Assembly (NCBI RefSeq): GCF_014270035.1
Contig: NZ_JACNEP010000002.1
Span: 310,001 to 374,000 of the forward strand
Direction: 5' to 3'
Origin: Neptunicella marina
GTDB taxonomy: Bacteria; Pseudomonadota; Gammaproteobacteria; Enterobacterales; Alteromonadaceae
Length of the DNA stretch: 64,000 nucleotides
The translations under genes were made by a program, and so were the position numbers. How positions within the stretch are numbered: the stretch's first letter is position 1; every line of letters begins with the position of its first letter. Positions 9,605 through 19,804 of this stretch are shown here, piece by piece. The notes under the pieces are model-generated. The model saw only the letters and a list, made by a program, of their open reading frames with translations, searched no databases and was not told the DNA's origin.

Positions 9605-10045
9605 CTAGCTTTGTGCTCGAATAAAGCGTTGCAAAGAAACTTCATCTAACAGCTTTTGTTCTTGTCGAGCTTCATGCAGCGTTTGAATCTGACGTTTTTT
9701 ATCCAGTAACATTTCAACGGCTTTGCGTTTTTTTTGTTGTTGCAGCCACTGACCTTTCCGTTGCTCAGCAACCATTTGGGCTTTGGCAATAATCTTATTT
9801 TGCTCTTCGCAGGCTTTGTCTAATTTACCGATAAAAGCCTGATGTTGACCAAATGACAACGCTTTTAATCCCTGAGTTCCTTTTTGCTGAAGCTGACGCA
9901 AATAATCCAGACGATAGTTTTCCAGTCCGGATAATTTAGAGCGCTGGAGTTGCCAGTGTTGCTGAGCCTGCTGAAAATCACGTGCTAAGCGATCTTCTTT
10001 GTCCTGCTCCCACCGCAACACCTGCTGTAATTGCTTATCTGCCAT
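9605..10045 (-). CDS. fliJ: FliJ, flagellar export chaperone/stalk protein
   Basis: FliJ is a coiled-coil protein that sits in the centre of the FliI ATPase ring and contacts FlhA. The 146 residues are almost entirely charged helix rich in Gln, Lys and Arg with heptad-like spacing. There is little other signature, so the call leans on position: 12 bp downstream of fliI and last in the fliE-to-fliJ run. Length matches the family (about 147 residues). Confidence 0.9.
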   Translation of the reverse strand: MADKQLQQVLRWEQDKEDRLARDFQQAQQHWQLQRSKLSGLENYRLDYLRQLQQKGTQGLKALSFGQHQAFIGKLDKACEEQNKIIAKAQMVAEQRKGQWLQQQKKRKAVEMLLDKKRQIQTLHEARQEQKLLDEVSLQRFIRAQS

Positions 10046-10057
10046 AACAATTATCCA

Positions 10058-11389
10058 TTAACCAGTGCCGAGCGCTTGTGCCAGTTTCATCATATCCGTC
10101 AGACTATCGTCATAGGGTATAACCTGTTTCATGCCTTGTTGGAACAGTTGATTAATGGCAGGCTCCGCATTAATGGCTAAATCAATTCTTGGATCTGAGC
10201 CTTTGGTATAGGCACCTATGCTAATTAAGTCGCGATTCTGTTGATAGTTGGAATACACCTGACGAATACGTCTTGACGCGGCTAAGTGTTCATCACTTAC
10301 CACCATTGGCATTACACGCGAAATAGAGGCTTCCACATCAATAGCCGGATAATGCCCCGAATCAGACAAACGGCGAGCTAATACAATATGTCCATCAAGG
10401 ATAGCCCGTGCGGCATCGGCGATAGGATCCTGCAAATCATCCCCTTCCACCAGTACCGTATAAAATGCGGTAATTGACCCCTGATTAGCACTGCCGTTAC
10501 CTGCTCGTTCGACTAACGCAGGCAAACGGGCAAAAACAGAGGGTGGATAGCCCTTGGTTGCCGGCGGTTCCCCCACCGCCAGAGCAATCTCACGTTGCGC
10601 CATGGCATAACGCGTCAACGAATCCACCAGCAACAAAACATTCATGCCTTGGTCACGAAAATATTCCGCAATACTGACCGCAGTTTCACAACCTTTTAAT
10701 CGCATTAAAGGTGACGTATCAGCAGGAGCCGCCACCACTACCGATTTTTGACGTTCTTCTTCACCCAAAATATCATGAATAAATTCTTTTACCTCACGGC
10801 CCCGTTCCCCAATGAGTCCAACCACCACGACATCAGCGCTGGTTCCACGGGTCATCATGCCAAGCAACACACTTTTACCCACACCACTCCCTGCAAATAA
10901 CCCCATGCGCTGTCCCTGGCCAACTGTTAACATTGTGTTGACTGCCCTTACACCAACATCCAGAGGTGATTCGATAGGTTTACGCAACAAGGGATTCATC
11001 GGAGGACGGGTAAGAGGTACTCTTTTATCGGTGTTAATTGCCCCTTTACCATCCAGCGGCTGACCATTACTGTCCACCACACGACCAAGTAACTCCATAC
11101 CAACGGGAATACCGGATTCACGGCTCAGCGGTTTTACTCTGGAACCTGGAACGATCCCCTTTACGGCCTCAGTAGGCATCAGATAAGTGATATTATCGGC
11201 AAAACCCACTACTTCAGCTTCAATTTCACCTTCAATGGTTTGTACCAGCGCCTGACTGCCCACCGGTAACTGGCACCCCACGGCTTCAAGTGTCAGTCCA
11301 ATTCCTCGTACTAGTTTACCCTCGGCAACGGTTTGCGCTTTGGGAATTTGCTGCTGATAGGACTTTATGCGCTCTAATAATTCACTCAT
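10058..11389 (-). CDS. fliI: FliI, flagellar export ATPase
   Basis: FliI is the cytoplasmic hexameric ATPase that energises unfolding and export of flagellar substrates. The 443 residues include Walker A (AGSGVGKS, about residues 166-173), the family motif [11 protein letters not shown], Walker B ([12 protein letters not shown]) and the conserved [13 protein letters not shown]. It starts at ATG 11387-11389, 6 bp after the fliH stop. Its F1-ATPase beta-like layout and length are fully typical. Confidence 0.97.
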   Translation of the reverse strand: MSELLERIKSYQQQIPKAQTVAEGKLVRGIGLTLEAVGCQLPVGSQALVQTIEGEIEAEVVGFADNITYLMPTEAVKGIVPGSRVKPLSRESGIPVGMELLGRVVDSNGQPLDGKGAINTDKRVPLTRPPMNPLLRKPIESPLDVGVRAVNTMLTVGQGQRMGLFAGSGVGKSVLLGMMTRGTSADVVVVGLIGERGREVKEFIHDILGEEERQKSVVVAAPADTSPLMRLKGCETAVSIAEYFRDQGMNVLLLVDSLTRYAMAQREIALAVGEPPATKGYPPSVFARLPALVERAGNGSANQGSITAFYTVLVEGDDLQDPIADAARAILDGHIVLARRLSDSGHYPAIDVEASISRVMPMVVSDEHLAASRRIRQVYSNYQQNRDLISIGAYTKGSDPRIDLAINAEPAINQLFQQGMKQVIPYDDSLTDMMKLAQALGTG

Positions 11390-11395
11390 AAGGTA

Positions 11396-12166
11396 TTACT
11401 GGTAGTCCAGCCCTTGTTGCAGCAAAAACTTATCCAGAATGTCACGGGTGCGACGCTCAATAGATAAATCAACGGCATTACTGTCCGTTACAATATCACA
11501 GCCACCACGAGTCATATCCGGCGTTTCCACTAATCGCCAGTGATGCCGTTCAATGTCTTCATCACTAAAATGTTCTTTGATTAATGCAACATCATCGGGG
11601 TGTAAGCGGATCTGATACATTTTTTCCGCAATGGGTAAAACATTTAGCCCTTCGGTAATGGCCTGAAATATAATGTTTTTATTGGTTTCAACTTCGGTGC
11701 GAATAACGGCTTTGGCCAGTTCGGTAGCCAGAACCACCAATTCATTTTCCAGTTGTTTATCAACCTGCTGCATCGGCTGAGTTATGTGACTCAACATGCT
11801 TTCAAGAACCTGTAATTGCTGTTGAATTTGTTCAGCTCCGCTGGTTAATCCTTCTTCATTACCTTTATCAAAGCCTTCGTCATAACCTTGCTGATAGCCC
11901 TGCTCTTTGCCTTCCGCCAGTCCCTGTTCCAATCCCTGCTGTTTGCCTTGCTCAAAACCTTCGTTATGCGCTGCCTGACGAATCTCTTCTATTTCATCGG
12001 CAGTCGGCAATGACAGTTCTTCGGTCTGCTGCTCGTTGTCAGCTTCCGGTGGTTCATACTGCCATTGAGGTTTTTTGTTTATCGCATTGGTTTTATCCCG
12101 ATCAGCAGCGATTTGCTGTTCGTCTTCCACAAACGGGAATTCCCATGCTTTAATTTTGTCATTCAT
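11396..12166 (-). CDS. fliH: FliH, negative regulator of the export ATPase
   Basis: FliH dimers tether FliI to the C-ring via FliN and restrain its ATPase. The protein has the hallmark GxxxG helix repeats (GFEQGKQQGLEQGLAEGKEQ and on, about residues 86-120) and a C-terminal V-ATPase E-subunit-like domain. I chose ATG 12164-12166 (256 residues). A TTG at 12191-12193 would add nine residues but has no ribosome-binding site. The gap from fliG is then 54 bp. Confidence 0.93.
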   Translation of the reverse strand: MNDKIKAWEFPFVEDEQQIAADRDKTNAINKKPQWQYEPPEADNEQQTEELSLPTADEIEEIRQAAHNEGFEQGKQQGLEQGLAEGKEQGYQQGYDEGFDKGNEEGLTSGAEQIQQQLQVLESMLSHITQPMQQVDKQLENELVVLATELAKAVIRTEVETNKNIIFQAITEGLNVLPIAEKMYQIRLHPDDVALIKEHFSDEDIERHHWRLVETPDMTRGGCDIVTDSNAVDLSIERRTRDILDKFLLQQGLDYQ

Positions 12167-12220
12167 AAAACTTAGTGCGCCTGAAACAGCCAATAACTAC
12201 AGTATAGGTGGATGAGCTCC

Positions 12221-13255
12221 TTACAGGAACTCATCTCCGCCCCCACCACCAAGCATAATTTCACCGGCATCGGCCAGTCGACGGGCAATAGACAGAATTT
12301 CTTTCTGCGCAGTTTCCACTTCACTCACCCGCACAGGTCCCAGTGCTTCTAGATCATCCAGTAACATTTCTGCTGCACGTTTGGACATATTTTTAGTGAT
12401 TTTAGTACGCAGATTATCGTCAGCGCCTTTAATCGCTTTAAGCAGCACATCTTGCTGAACTTCGCGCAGAATAGTCTGAATAGCGCGGTCGTCGGCATCC
12501 GCCAGATTGTCGAATACAAACATCAGATCCTGAATCTGCTGACTCATTTCTTCGTCCTGCTCGCGGATAGCATCCATCAACTGACCTTCGATATTGGTAT
12601 CCAGATAGTTCATGATTTCTGCCGCGGACTTCAGGCCGCCCATCTTGGCTGCTTGTGCACCGGCCTGACCAGCAAACTGTTTCTCCATAATTTCGTTCAG
12701 TTCCTGCAAGGCTGCCGGTTGCACTTCTTCCAGATTAGCAATACGCATCATGAGGTCCAGACGTACTTTTTCCGGGAAATTCGCCATAATTTCTGCTGAC
12801 TGTTCGGCATCTAAATAAGACAATACAATGGTTTGAATTTGAGGATGCTCATGGCGAATAATACTGGCCACCTGCTTGGAATCCATCCATTTAAGTGAAT
12901 CCAGACCTTTGGCTCCACCACCTGCCAAAATTTGATCGATCAGATTTGCCGCTTTTTCTTCACCTAACGCTGCGGTCAGGGCTTTTTTCACAAAGTCATG
13001 GCTTTGGAAACCAATGGTACTGTAGTTCTGAATTTCTTCGATAAAGTGTTTGTGTACCGCAGTAATTTTATTCTGGGTCATATCCTCGATGCTGGCCATC
13101 GCAGTACCTAATTTCTGAACCTGTTTGGGCTCCAGATGTTTGAGGATTTGCGCAGCATCTTCTTCTGATAAACTCAGTAACAATATGGATGCTTTTTCGA
13201 CGCCTTCGAGTTTGTTAACGTCATATCCGGGTTGTTCTGCTAATTCTTCAGCCAT
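12221..13255 (-). CDS. fliG: FliG, flagellar motor switch and torque protein
   Basis: FliG is the rotor protein of the C-ring that faces the MotA-type stators. It has about 344 residues. The N-terminal domain begins GVEKASILLLSLSEEDAAQI, the middle EHPQIQTIVLSYL motif lies near residue 135, and the C-terminal torque helix has the alternating charged residues (AIQTILREV, then KNMSKRAAEMLLDDLE). The start is ATG 13253-13255 or the adjacent GTG 13256-13258; AGG spacing slightly favours the ATG. Confidence 0.97.
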   Translation of the reverse strand: MAEELAEQPGYDVNKLEGVEKASILLLSLSEEDAAQILKHLEPKQVQKLGTAMASIEDMTQNKITAVHKHFIEEIQNYSTIGFQSHDFVKKALTAALGEEKAANLIDQILAGGGAKGLDSLKWMDSKQVASIIRHEHPQIQTIVLSYLDAEQSAEIMANFPEKVRLDLMMRIANLEEVQPAALQELNEIMEKQFAGQAGAQAAKMGGLKSAAEIMNYLDTNIEGQLMDAIREQDEEMSQQIQDLMFVFDNLADADDRAIQTILREVQQDVLLKAIKGADDNLRTKITKNMSKRAAEMLLDDLEALGPVRVSEVETAQKEILSIARRLADAGEIMLGGGGGDEFL

Positions 13256-13311
13256 CACTACTGCCTATTTATCAGGAATTTCTAACTTTTAACGTTGCTG
13301 GAACAGGATGA

Positions 13312-15009
13312 TTAATCATCCTGCATCAACCAGCCTTTAACAACTTGTGCCGAGAGTTCTGGCTCATTCGCCACCAGTGCCCGCACGGCTTTAAGTACAT
13401 CTTCATCTTTATGTAAATCTGGCATATGCAGTGAACCATCTGGCGAAAAGCCAATGCTGGCTGCATCAAATTCTTCCGACAACATGCTGATTGTATCATC
13501 TCCCAGATCCAGTCCACTATCAGCATCAAACTCATCGGCATCCTGCACCTCAGCCGGATTAATCAGTTTACGCAACATCGGTCTGACAACAGCAAGAATC
13601 AACACGATAATCACCAGCCCACCAATAACCAGCCGCAGAATGCGCATAAACCACAATTCTTCCCAGATAGGTGTTTCTTCAAGCGCACCATCATCAATTC
13701 GGCTAAATGGAATGGTCACCACTTCCAACGTATCACCGCGAGTAATATCAAAGCCAATGCCACCTTGCAGTAAACGTCGAATACTCATTAACTCAGCTTG
13801 CTCACGCGGAACACTTGTCGTGGTGCCATCCGCACCTGTTTGCGACTGATAGTCCACTGCTACCGACACACTTAAACGACGGATCTGACCGGTTTGGCGT
13901 TTGGTGTGGCTGATGGTGGTATCCAGCTCATAATTTCGGGTGGCTTCTTTATGCGAACGACCAGGCGTGCTTCGCTCAGCATTTGAACCAGTGGCATTTT
14001 CCGGAATATTTGAATCAAGCGGCGGCTGGTTAGTTAACGCACCCGGCACGCCGGCGATAACTGAACCAACACTGTTTTCTTCAACTGTCATTTCACTGCG
14101 TACAGAGGGTAAATCCGGGTTATAGCTTTTCTGAGTTTGCTCAACTGCAGTAAAGTCCATGCTCACATCGACCTGAGCCGTATAGTTACCCAACCCCAGT
14201 ACAGGTATGAGTATGGAATCAATTTTCTGCAGATATTCTGTTTCGCGTTTTTTCTCTAGTTCATATTCTTTGCGTGCGCGTGCTGATGACGCATTTTGCG
14301 AGCCTGAATTAAGTAAGCGGCCACTGCTGTCGGTCACAGTAACACGCGCCGGCTCCATTCCCTGAACCGAAGATGCAACGATATCGACGATAGCATCGAC
14401 TTCCTCTTCGGACAGCACCGCCCCGCGGCGTAATGTCACTACCACCGTCGCTCCGGCTTTTTTCTCACGGCGGGCAAACACATTTTCTTTAGGTAATGCC
14501 AGTAAAACTTTGGCTTTAGCCACGGAGGCTAAATCTTCAATGGTATGAGCGATTTGTTGTTCACGGGCGTGTTTAAGGCGTTCCATCTCCACTCGCTGAC
14601 TAACACCAAATCCCATATCCTGCATAATAATATCGGTGCCACTATCACTGGTCTCAGTCAACCCCTGACGCGCCATACCCATTTTAATTTTGTCGTATTC
14701 GGCTTCGTTAACGTAAACCGTGTCACCTTTTAATTTATATTCAACCTGGTTGGCATCCAGATAGTCGAGCGTTTCAATAAGTTCCTGGGTGGGCATTTTG
14801 GCCAGCGGACGCATGTCAGGTTCCTGCGCCCAAAAGAAAATAAAAATAGCGATAGCAACACTAATGACAAGTGCGACAATCATGGTTACCTGTCTGAGCA
14901 TATCTACACTGTTTAAACTACTCAGCAGACCGGAGGATGACTCCTGATCGTCCTCCTGGCGCTCGTCATTATTACTGACTGCCAGTTCTGTACCTGTTGC
15001 TTCTGCCAC
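13312..15009 (-). CDS. fliF: FliF, flagellar MS-ring protein
   Basis: FliF builds the membrane-embedded MS-ring, the platform for basal-body assembly. The 565 residues have a transmembrane helix near the N-terminus (about 40-60) and a second near residues 452-475. Between them lie periplasmic ring-building domains with the YscJ/FliF pattern (ALPKENVFARREKKAGATVV). The cytoplasmic tail binds FliG. It starts at GTG 15007-15009, preceded by GAGAGG at suitable distance. The gap to fliE is 15 bp. Confidence 0.97.
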   Translation of the reverse strand: MAEATGTELAVSNNDERQEDDQESSSGLLSSLNSVDMLRQVTMIVALVISVAIAIFIFFWAQEPDMRPLAKMPTQELIETLDYLDANQVEYKLKGDTVYVNEAEYDKIKMGMARQGLTETSDSGTDIIMQDMGFGVSQRVEMERLKHAREQQIAHTIEDLASVAKAKVLLALPKENVFARREKKAGATVVVTLRRGAVLSEEEVDAIVDIVASSVQGMEPARVTVTDSSGRLLNSGSQNASSARARKEYELEKKRETEYLQKIDSILIPVLGLGNYTAQVDVSMDFTAVEQTQKSYNPDLPSVRSEMTVEENSVGSVIAGVPGALTNQPPLDSNIPENATGSNAERSTPGRSHKEATRNYELDTTISHTKRQTGQIRRLSVSVAVDYQSQTGADGTTTSVPREQAELMSIRRLLQGGIGFDITRGDTLEVVTIPFSRIDDGALEETPIWEELWFMRILRLVIGGLVIIVLILAVVRPMLRKLINPAEVQDADEFDADSGLDLGDDTISMLSEEFDAASIGFSPDGSLHMPDLHKDEDVLKAVRALVANEPELSAQVVKGWLMQDD

Positions 15010-15024
15010 CTTAAACCTCTCTTA

Positions 15025-15351
15025 TTAAACCGGCATATTCATTATTTGTTTATAGGCTTCCATTACCTTATTACGCACCTGGATCGTAGCTTCAAATGCA
15101 ACGCCTGATTTCTCCTTGGCGATCATCACGTCGGCCAGGCTCAAATTAGGATCCCCCAGTTCAAACCTTTGTGACAGGTCTTTTGCTTCAAGCTGCATAC
15201 TGTTTACGTTGTTAATCGCCTGATGCAACATATCAGCAAAATTTTGTGAAGAAGGATTAATTTGTGTCGGTTGTAACTCTCCCAAACCACTTTTAGCCTG
15301 AGCACTGAGTGACTGCAATTCGCTGTACAAACTTTGAGCTTTTATATCCAT
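15025..15351 (-). CDS. fliE: FliE, hook-basal body junction protein
   Basis: FliE connects the MS-ring to the rod. The 108 residues end with the diagnostic pattern LADVMIAKEKSGVAFEATIQ followed by VRNKVMEAYKQIMNMPV. It is the first gene of the fliEFGHIJ operon and lies 46 bp from a strong sigma-54 promoter. Confidence 0.96.
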   Translation of the reverse strand: MDIKAQSLYSELQSLSAQAKSGLGELQPTQINPSSQNFADMLHQAINNVNSMQLEAKDLSQRFELGDPNLSLADVMIAKEKSGVAFEATIQVRNKVMEAYKQIMNMPV

Positions 15352-15396
15352 TGCTAAACTGAACCTTTGGGTGGGGGATATTCTTACAAGAGCATC

Positions 15397-15412
15397 TGCA
15401 ACTCTAATGCCA
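15397..15412 (-). promoter_or_regulatory. Sigma-54 promoter for fliEFGHIJ
   Basis: The minus strand reads TGGCATTAGAGTTGCA, an excellent match to the -24/-12 consensus. The implied leader before the fliE ATG is about 36 bases. Family knowledge (Vibrio, Pseudomonas) places this operon under the FlrA/FlrC tier. Confidence 0.8.
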
Positions 15413-15579
15413 ATTCATCAAACCCTTTATTTTTCATAGGGTTGAAAAAGCACCGTAAAAAAACAGGTATCTGACGGCGGTTTTTTGACACTAATTCACT
15501 GAGCAATTAATGAACTAACCGATTGATTTAAAAGGAATAAAGAACTGTACAACATTTAAACAAAACTTATGTGCAAGAT

Positions 15580-15605
15580 AAAAAAATGAAGTCCGAAGAC
15601 TTCAT
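15580..15605 (-). terminator. Rho-independent terminator after flrC, UUCG tetraloop
   Basis: On the minus strand an 8-bp perfect stem (ATGAAGTC with GACTTCAT) closed by a TTCG loop is followed by seven T residues, 6 bp after the flrC stop codon. It insulates flrBC from the fliE operon. Confidence 0.9.
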
Positions 15606-15610
15606 TTCAA

Positions 15611-16951
15611 TCATGCTGGTAACTCAATACCGACATCGCGCATTCGAGCCAGTTTATATCTGAGCGTTCTGGGACTAATACCCAGTTTTTCAGCAACTTC
15701 TTTACGCTTGCCATTACAGGCATTTAAGGTATCCAGAATGATTTGATGTTCCTGATGACGCAGCTCCTGTCCCAACTTAGCTTCATCTGTTCTGGAGTCA
15801 TCAGGCTCTGGAAGTTCGGACACCACGCTATCAGGCTGCTCAATCATTAAATCATGACTATCAATATAATCATCACCGGCCAAAATTAATGCGCGTTGCA
15901 CGACATTTTCCAGTTCGCGCACGTTACCGGGCCAGCTGTACTGCATCAACTTGCTACGGGCTGCAGCGGTTAGTTTGGGTGGCAATTCCTTACTACAATG
16001 ACGACTGATTAAATGCTCAGCCAAAGGTAAGATATCCCCACTTCGTTTGGCTAAAGCAGGCCAGGTAAGCGGAAATACGTTAAGGCGGTAATACAGGTCT
16101 TCTCTGAATTCACCATTTGCAACAGCTTCTTTTAAGTCGCGGTTACTGGTTGCCAGCACGCGCACATCCAGACGAATTGTTTTGCGGCCGCCCAGACGCT
16201 CTACTTCCTTCTCCTGCAGTACCCGCAGGATTTTAGCCTGCAACGCCAGATCCATTTCAGTTATTTCATCCAGTAGCAATGTTCCACCCTGCGCTTGCTC
16301 AAATTTTCCGGGGCAGGCTTGTAAGGCACCGGTAAATGCGCCTTTTTCGTAGCCAAAAAGTGTTGCTTCTAACATGTTTTCCGGAATAGCAGCACAATTA
16401 ATAGCAACAAAATCTTGTTCAGCCCGTGCAGAGTGATCATGGATATAGCGAGCCAGCACTTCTTTACCTGACCCACTTGGTCCCAGAATCATCACGGTTG
16501 CATCGGAACCCGCTACGCGGTTTGCCAGTTGCAGTAATTGCTCACTGGAAGGATCTGCAACAATAGGTTGACGCGATTCAACCCGGGTTGCCGGCGCATA
16601 GCGCTCAACCAGATTAAGTAAAACCTGCGGGGCAAAAGGTTTTGCCAGATAATCACTGGCGCCATCCCGCATTGCTTGCACCGCATCATCAATAGTCGCA
16701 TATGCAGTCATCAATAGTACGGGTAAGCTGGAATACTTATTTTTAATACTTTTTAGCAGGCTTAAACCAGACATATCGCCCATTTGGATATCACTGACTA
16801 CCAAATCAAATTTCTGGCGCCCCAGCTGCACCATAGCCGCTTCGGCACTGTCTGTTTCGACAATGTCATAGCCCCCCAGCATCAGGGTATCAACCAGCGC
16901 TTCACGCAATCCGGCGTCATCTTCGACAATTAAAATTTTGCTGTTGCTCAT
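15611..16951 (-). CDS. flrC: FlrC/FleR, sigma-54-dependent flagellar response regulator
   Basis: FlrC is the response regulator that, once phosphorylated by FlrB, activates the next tier of sigma-54 flagellar promoters. The 446 residues show a receiver domain with phospho-acceptor Asp54 (VVSDIQM), an AAA+ domain with Walker A (GPSGSGKE) and the sigma-54 contact loop GAFTGA, and a C-terminal Fis-type helix-turn-helix (KEVAEKLGISPRTLRYKLAR). Its start overlaps the flrB stop by 4 bp (ATGA), so the pair is co-translated. Confidence 0.95.
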   Translation of the reverse strand: MSNSKILIVEDDAGLREALVDTLMLGGYDIVETDSAEAAMVQLGRQKFDLVVSDIQMGDMSGLSLLKSIKNKYSSLPVLLMTAYATIDDAVQAMRDGASDYLAKPFAPQVLLNLVERYAPATRVESRQPIVADPSSEQLLQLANRVAGSDATVMILGPSGSGKEVLARYIHDHSARAEQDFVAINCAAIPENMLEATLFGYEKGAFTGALQACPGKFEQAQGGTLLLDEITEMDLALQAKILRVLQEKEVERLGGRKTIRLDVRVLATSNRDLKEAVANGEFREDLYYRLNVFPLTWPALAKRSGDILPLAEHLISRHCSKELPPKLTAAARSKLMQYSWPGNVRELENVVQRALILAGDDYIDSHDLMIEQPDSVVSELPEPDDSRTDEAKLGQELRHQEHQIILDTLNACNGKRKEVAEKLGISPRTLRYKLARMRDVGIELPA

Positions 16952-18060
16952 AGGGTGCTCTCCTGCTGAAGACTTGGATTATTCTGTTCAAAAATATGAA
17001 TAGGTAATTTCATACAAAAACATGCTCCACCTTGCGGTGTGTTGGCAACTTCTACACTGCCCTTATGAGACTGAGCTACGGCTTTAACAACCGCGAGACC
17101 CAACCCGGTTCCCTGTGATCTTGTGGTATAGAATGGTTCAAACAAATGCTCGACCTTGTGAGGGTCTATCCCCGGGCCGTTATCAGTAACACTCAGTAGC
17201 ACAGTTTGTGGATCAGCCTCATCCCGTCGGGCTGCAACGTGAATATGTGCACCGCTATTTTTAATTTGTACACTATTATGAATTAAGTTTTGTAAAGCAC
17301 CTGCCAACGCAGTGCGGTTGGCTAATACAAAAATATCAGGTTCGGGCATGGTTACATGCATCGTCGCCTGATGTTGAGTCAACATTGCATCCGTTCCGGC
17401 TTGCACTTCTTCCAGTAACGACTGCATAGACAGCTCGTTGACAACCTGGTCTGAACCACTTTTAGCAAATAACAACATATCGTTTACCTGATGCTCTAAA
17501 TCATGCAAACGCGATAATAATTTTTCACTGAATTTTGAACGGGAAACCTCATCCAGCTTATGACTGGCAATATTGGACGCATATAACAAAGCTGCCGATA
17601 AAGGTGTACGTATCTGATGAGCAAGTGAAGCGACCATATTGCCCAGAGAGGACAAACGTTGCATATGACTGACACGCTGCTGTAAACGGCGGGTTTCGGT
17701 CAGGTCTGTCAGCACAATAAGCTGACCCGGCTCTTTTTCCAGAGGGCAAATAGACAATTTAACTTTGCGGCCATCATACAGAGACACTTCATGTCCATCA
17801 TCAGCCTGCGGCCGAAAGGAACGCTGAATAATCGCCCGCCAGCTTTCACCTTCCAACGGCTCGCCTAACAGGTCAATTGCGACCTGATTGGCTTGTTTCA
17901 CATTCCCCTGACCATCGATTACTACGACGCCAGCTGGCATCACCTCCAACAAATGCGATAAACGATCGCTTTGCTGCTGAAGGCGAATAAATTCCTGTTG
18001 ATTGAAGGTGACTTCATCGGGTTGCGAAGTTGGATTGATGACCAATTGTGCAACTGCCAT
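16948..18060 (-). CDS. flrB: FlrB/FleS, flagellar sensor histidine kinase
   Basis: FlrB is the kinase partner of FlrC. The 370 residues have no transmembrane segment, so it is cytoplasmic. A PAS domain covers about residues 30-130 and the HisKA box is SLAHQIRTPLSAAL. The HATPase domain has the N-box (LQNLIHNSVQI), DNGPGID and GTGLGLAVVKAVAQSH. The ATG at 18058-18060 has an upstream GAGG. A sigma-54 promoter lies 37 bp upstream, which puts flrBC under FlrA. Confidence 0.94.
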   Translation of the reverse strand: MAVAQLVINPTSQPDEVTFNQQEFIRLQQQSDRLSHLLEVMPAGVVVIDGQGNVKQANQVAIDLLGEPLEGESWRAIIQRSFRPQADDGHEVSLYDGRKVKLSICPLEKEPGQLIVLTDLTETRRLQQRVSHMQRLSSLGNMVASLAHQIRTPLSAALLYASNIASHKLDEVSRSKFSEKLLSRLHDLEHQVNDMLLFAKSGSDQVVNELSMQSLLEEVQAGTDAMLTQHQATMHVTMPEPDIFVLANRTALAGALQNLIHNSVQIKNSGAHIHVAARRDEADPQTVLLSVTDNGPGIDPHKVEHLFEPFYTTRSQGTGLGLAVVKAVAQSHKGSVEVANTPQGGACFCMKLPIHIFEQNNPSLQQESTL

Positions 18061-18096
18061 ATATACCTCATGTCAAATTCCAGACAAGGTAGATAT

Positions 18097-18112
18097 AGCA
18101 GTTAACGTGCCA
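18097..18112 (-). promoter_or_regulatory. Sigma-54 promoter for flrBC
   Basis: The minus strand reads TGGCACGTTAACTGCT. The -24 element TGGCACG is a perfect consensus match, and GC sits at the right distance. The leader would be about 27 bases with a GAGG ribosome-binding site. Activation by FlrA is expected by analogy with Vibrio and Pseudomonas. Confidence 0.8.
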
Positions 18113-18154
18113 AGATTTATTTATTTTAAATCAATAGGTTATGAAACTTTCATC

Positions 18155-18170
18155 TGTCAGAAAACTGACA
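18155..18170. repeat. Short perfect inverted repeat between flrA and flrB
   Basis: TGTCAG-AAAA-CTGACA is a 6-bp stem lying 24 bp after the flrA stop and 43 bp upstream of the flrB sigma-54 promoter. No T-run follows on the minus strand. It may be a weak flrA terminator or a regulator-binding palindrome; the sequence does not decide. Confidence 0.35.
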
Positions 18171-18193
18171 TTTGATTAATCAGTAAGCAGAAA

Positions 18194-19657
18194 CTAAGAG
18201 TCGTCCCGGGTTAGATCATATTTACGCATTTTTTCCACCAGCGTAGTACGGCGCATACCCAGCAATTCGGCAGAACGGGCGACTACCCAGTCCTGTTGTT
18301 CCAGCGCCTGTTTAATCATGGCGATTTCAAGCTCAGAAATATACTCTTTGAGATTCACACCTTCCGGTGGTAACTGGCCATCAGACGCGAGTAATCCATT
18401 AATCTGATGCTCTTCTCCATTGACCGCCTCATCACTGAGCTCAATGTCGTCATCACCACCAAATAATGCGTTGATTGCTTCACGCTCAAGCAACTCTTCA
18501 GGATAATCGGGTTGATAAGCATCAACGTCTAAATGCCGGTACTTACGTGGTAGTTGCAACACATCTATAATCTGTTCAGGATACATAATGGTTAACCGCT
18601 CAACCAGATTAGATAACTCACGAACATTGCCCGGCCAGTTATGCTCCATCAGCGATAACATAGCATTCTGAGTGAATTTAATACCAATCCCGCTTTCTTT
18701 TTCGACTCTAGAGATCAATTCCTGTAATAACAAAGGAATATCATCTTTACGTTCACGCAGCGCCGGCGTTTCAATAGGGAACACATTTAATCGATAGAAT
18801 AAATCTTCGCGGAATTTTTCCTGTTCAACCATGGTTTCCAAATCACGGTGTGTCGCAGCAATAACCCGCACATTGCATTGCACTGATTTTGCACCGCCGA
18901 CCCGTTCAAAGGTTCTTTCCTGCAGTACCCTCAGCATTTTCACCTGCATCTGCAATGGCATATCACCAATTTCATCCAGAAAAAGAGTTCCGCCTTCGGC
19001 CAGCTCAAAGCGCCCCTTACGAGCACTGACTGCGCCGGTAAACGCCCCTTTTTCGTGACCAAACAATTCGCTTTCCAACAGTTCGGCTGGAATCGCTCCG
19101 CAATTAACAGGAATAAAAGGTCCATCTTTACGTACCGACAAATAATGTAAGTTACGCGCAACAACCTCTTTACCGGTACCTGATTCTCCCAAAATAAGTA
19201 CATTTGCTTCAGTAGGGGCTACTTTTTCAATCATTTGACGTACCTGCTGAATTTCGGCACTTTTACCGATCAGGCTACGAAAAAGCTTGGTTTTATTTAC
19301 AACGGGAGTGCCCTGGGTAGGCCGCTGAGTGATGTACTCCTGGCAGCGATGTAGCATTTTTGTCAGTTCAGGATAAGTGGCGGGTAAACACAACTCGCCA
19401 ACAACATTAGCCGGCGTTATGTCAATCGAACTGGACAAGGTAATAAATGGGTAAAGGGCAAACTGATTAATAACGGTTAAGGCATGTTCAGCTTCAGCAG
19501 CGTCAACAATTACCGCTTTGAAATTCACTTGTGATGATAATATTTGAGCAGCGTTTGAAAAATCTGTAGCAGTACAGCTTTCCCCCATAAAGGTCAGTAC
19601 CGTATTTAAGCTTTGTTGCAGGTTTTCCTTGGTACTGATCACCAGAATATCATTCAT
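18194..19657 (-). CDS. flrA: FlrA/FleQ, master sigma-54 activator of flagellar genes
   Basis: FlrA (FleQ) is the top regulator of the polar flagellar cascade. Relatives bind cyclic-di-GMP and are restrained by FlhG/FleN. An N-terminal FleQ domain (about residues 1-120) lacks a clear phospho-acceptor pocket. The AAA+ domain has Walker A ([12 protein letters not shown]) and GAFTGA, and a C-terminal Fis-type helix-turn-helix follows ([20 protein letters not shown]). I chose ATG 19655-19657 (487 residues), preceded by GTGGA. A TTG at 19667-19669 would add four residues. Confidence 0.95.
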   Translation of the reverse strand: MNDILVISTKENLQQSLNTVLTFMGESCTATDFSNAAQILSSQVNFKAVIVDAAEAEHALTVINQFALYPFITLSSSIDITPANVVGELCLPATYPELTKMLHRCQEYITQRPTQGTPVVNKTKLFRSLIGKSAEIQQVRQMIEKVAPTEANVLILGESGTGKEVVARNLHYLSVRKDGPFIPVNCGAIPAELLESELFGHEKGAFTGAVSARKGRFELAEGGTLFLDEIGDMPLQMQVKMLRVLQERTFERVGGAKSVQCNVRVIAATHRDLETMVEQEKFREDLFYRLNVFPIETPALRERKDDIPLLLQELISRVEKESGIGIKFTQNAMLSLMEHNWPGNVRELSNLVERLTIMYPEQIIDVLQLPRKYRHLDVDAYQPDYPEELLEREAINALFGGDDDIELSDEAVNGEEHQINGLLASDGQLPPEGVNLKEYISELEIAMIKQALEQQDWVVARSAELLGMRRTTLVEKMRKYDLTRDDS

Positions 19658-19705
19658 TCCACATTCCAAACTACTTGATTGATTTGTTATTATTTTTCGC
19701 CGATG

Positions 19706-19733
19706 ATTTTAACTGTTCACTGTCCGATAGCAA
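19706..19733 (-). promoter_or_regulatory. Candidate sigma-70 promoter for flrA
   Basis: The minus strand shows TTGCTA, 16 bp, then TAAAAT, about 50 bp before the flrA start. No sigma-54 site is seen here, which fits a class I regulator gene transcribed by the housekeeping sigma factor. The spacing is one base short of ideal. Confidence 0.4.
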
Positions 19734-19804
19734 CCTGTTTACCGACTTGGAATATAAATATTTAGCCGGTAACATTCCTTTATTCCAATCCTGATACATA
19801 AGTA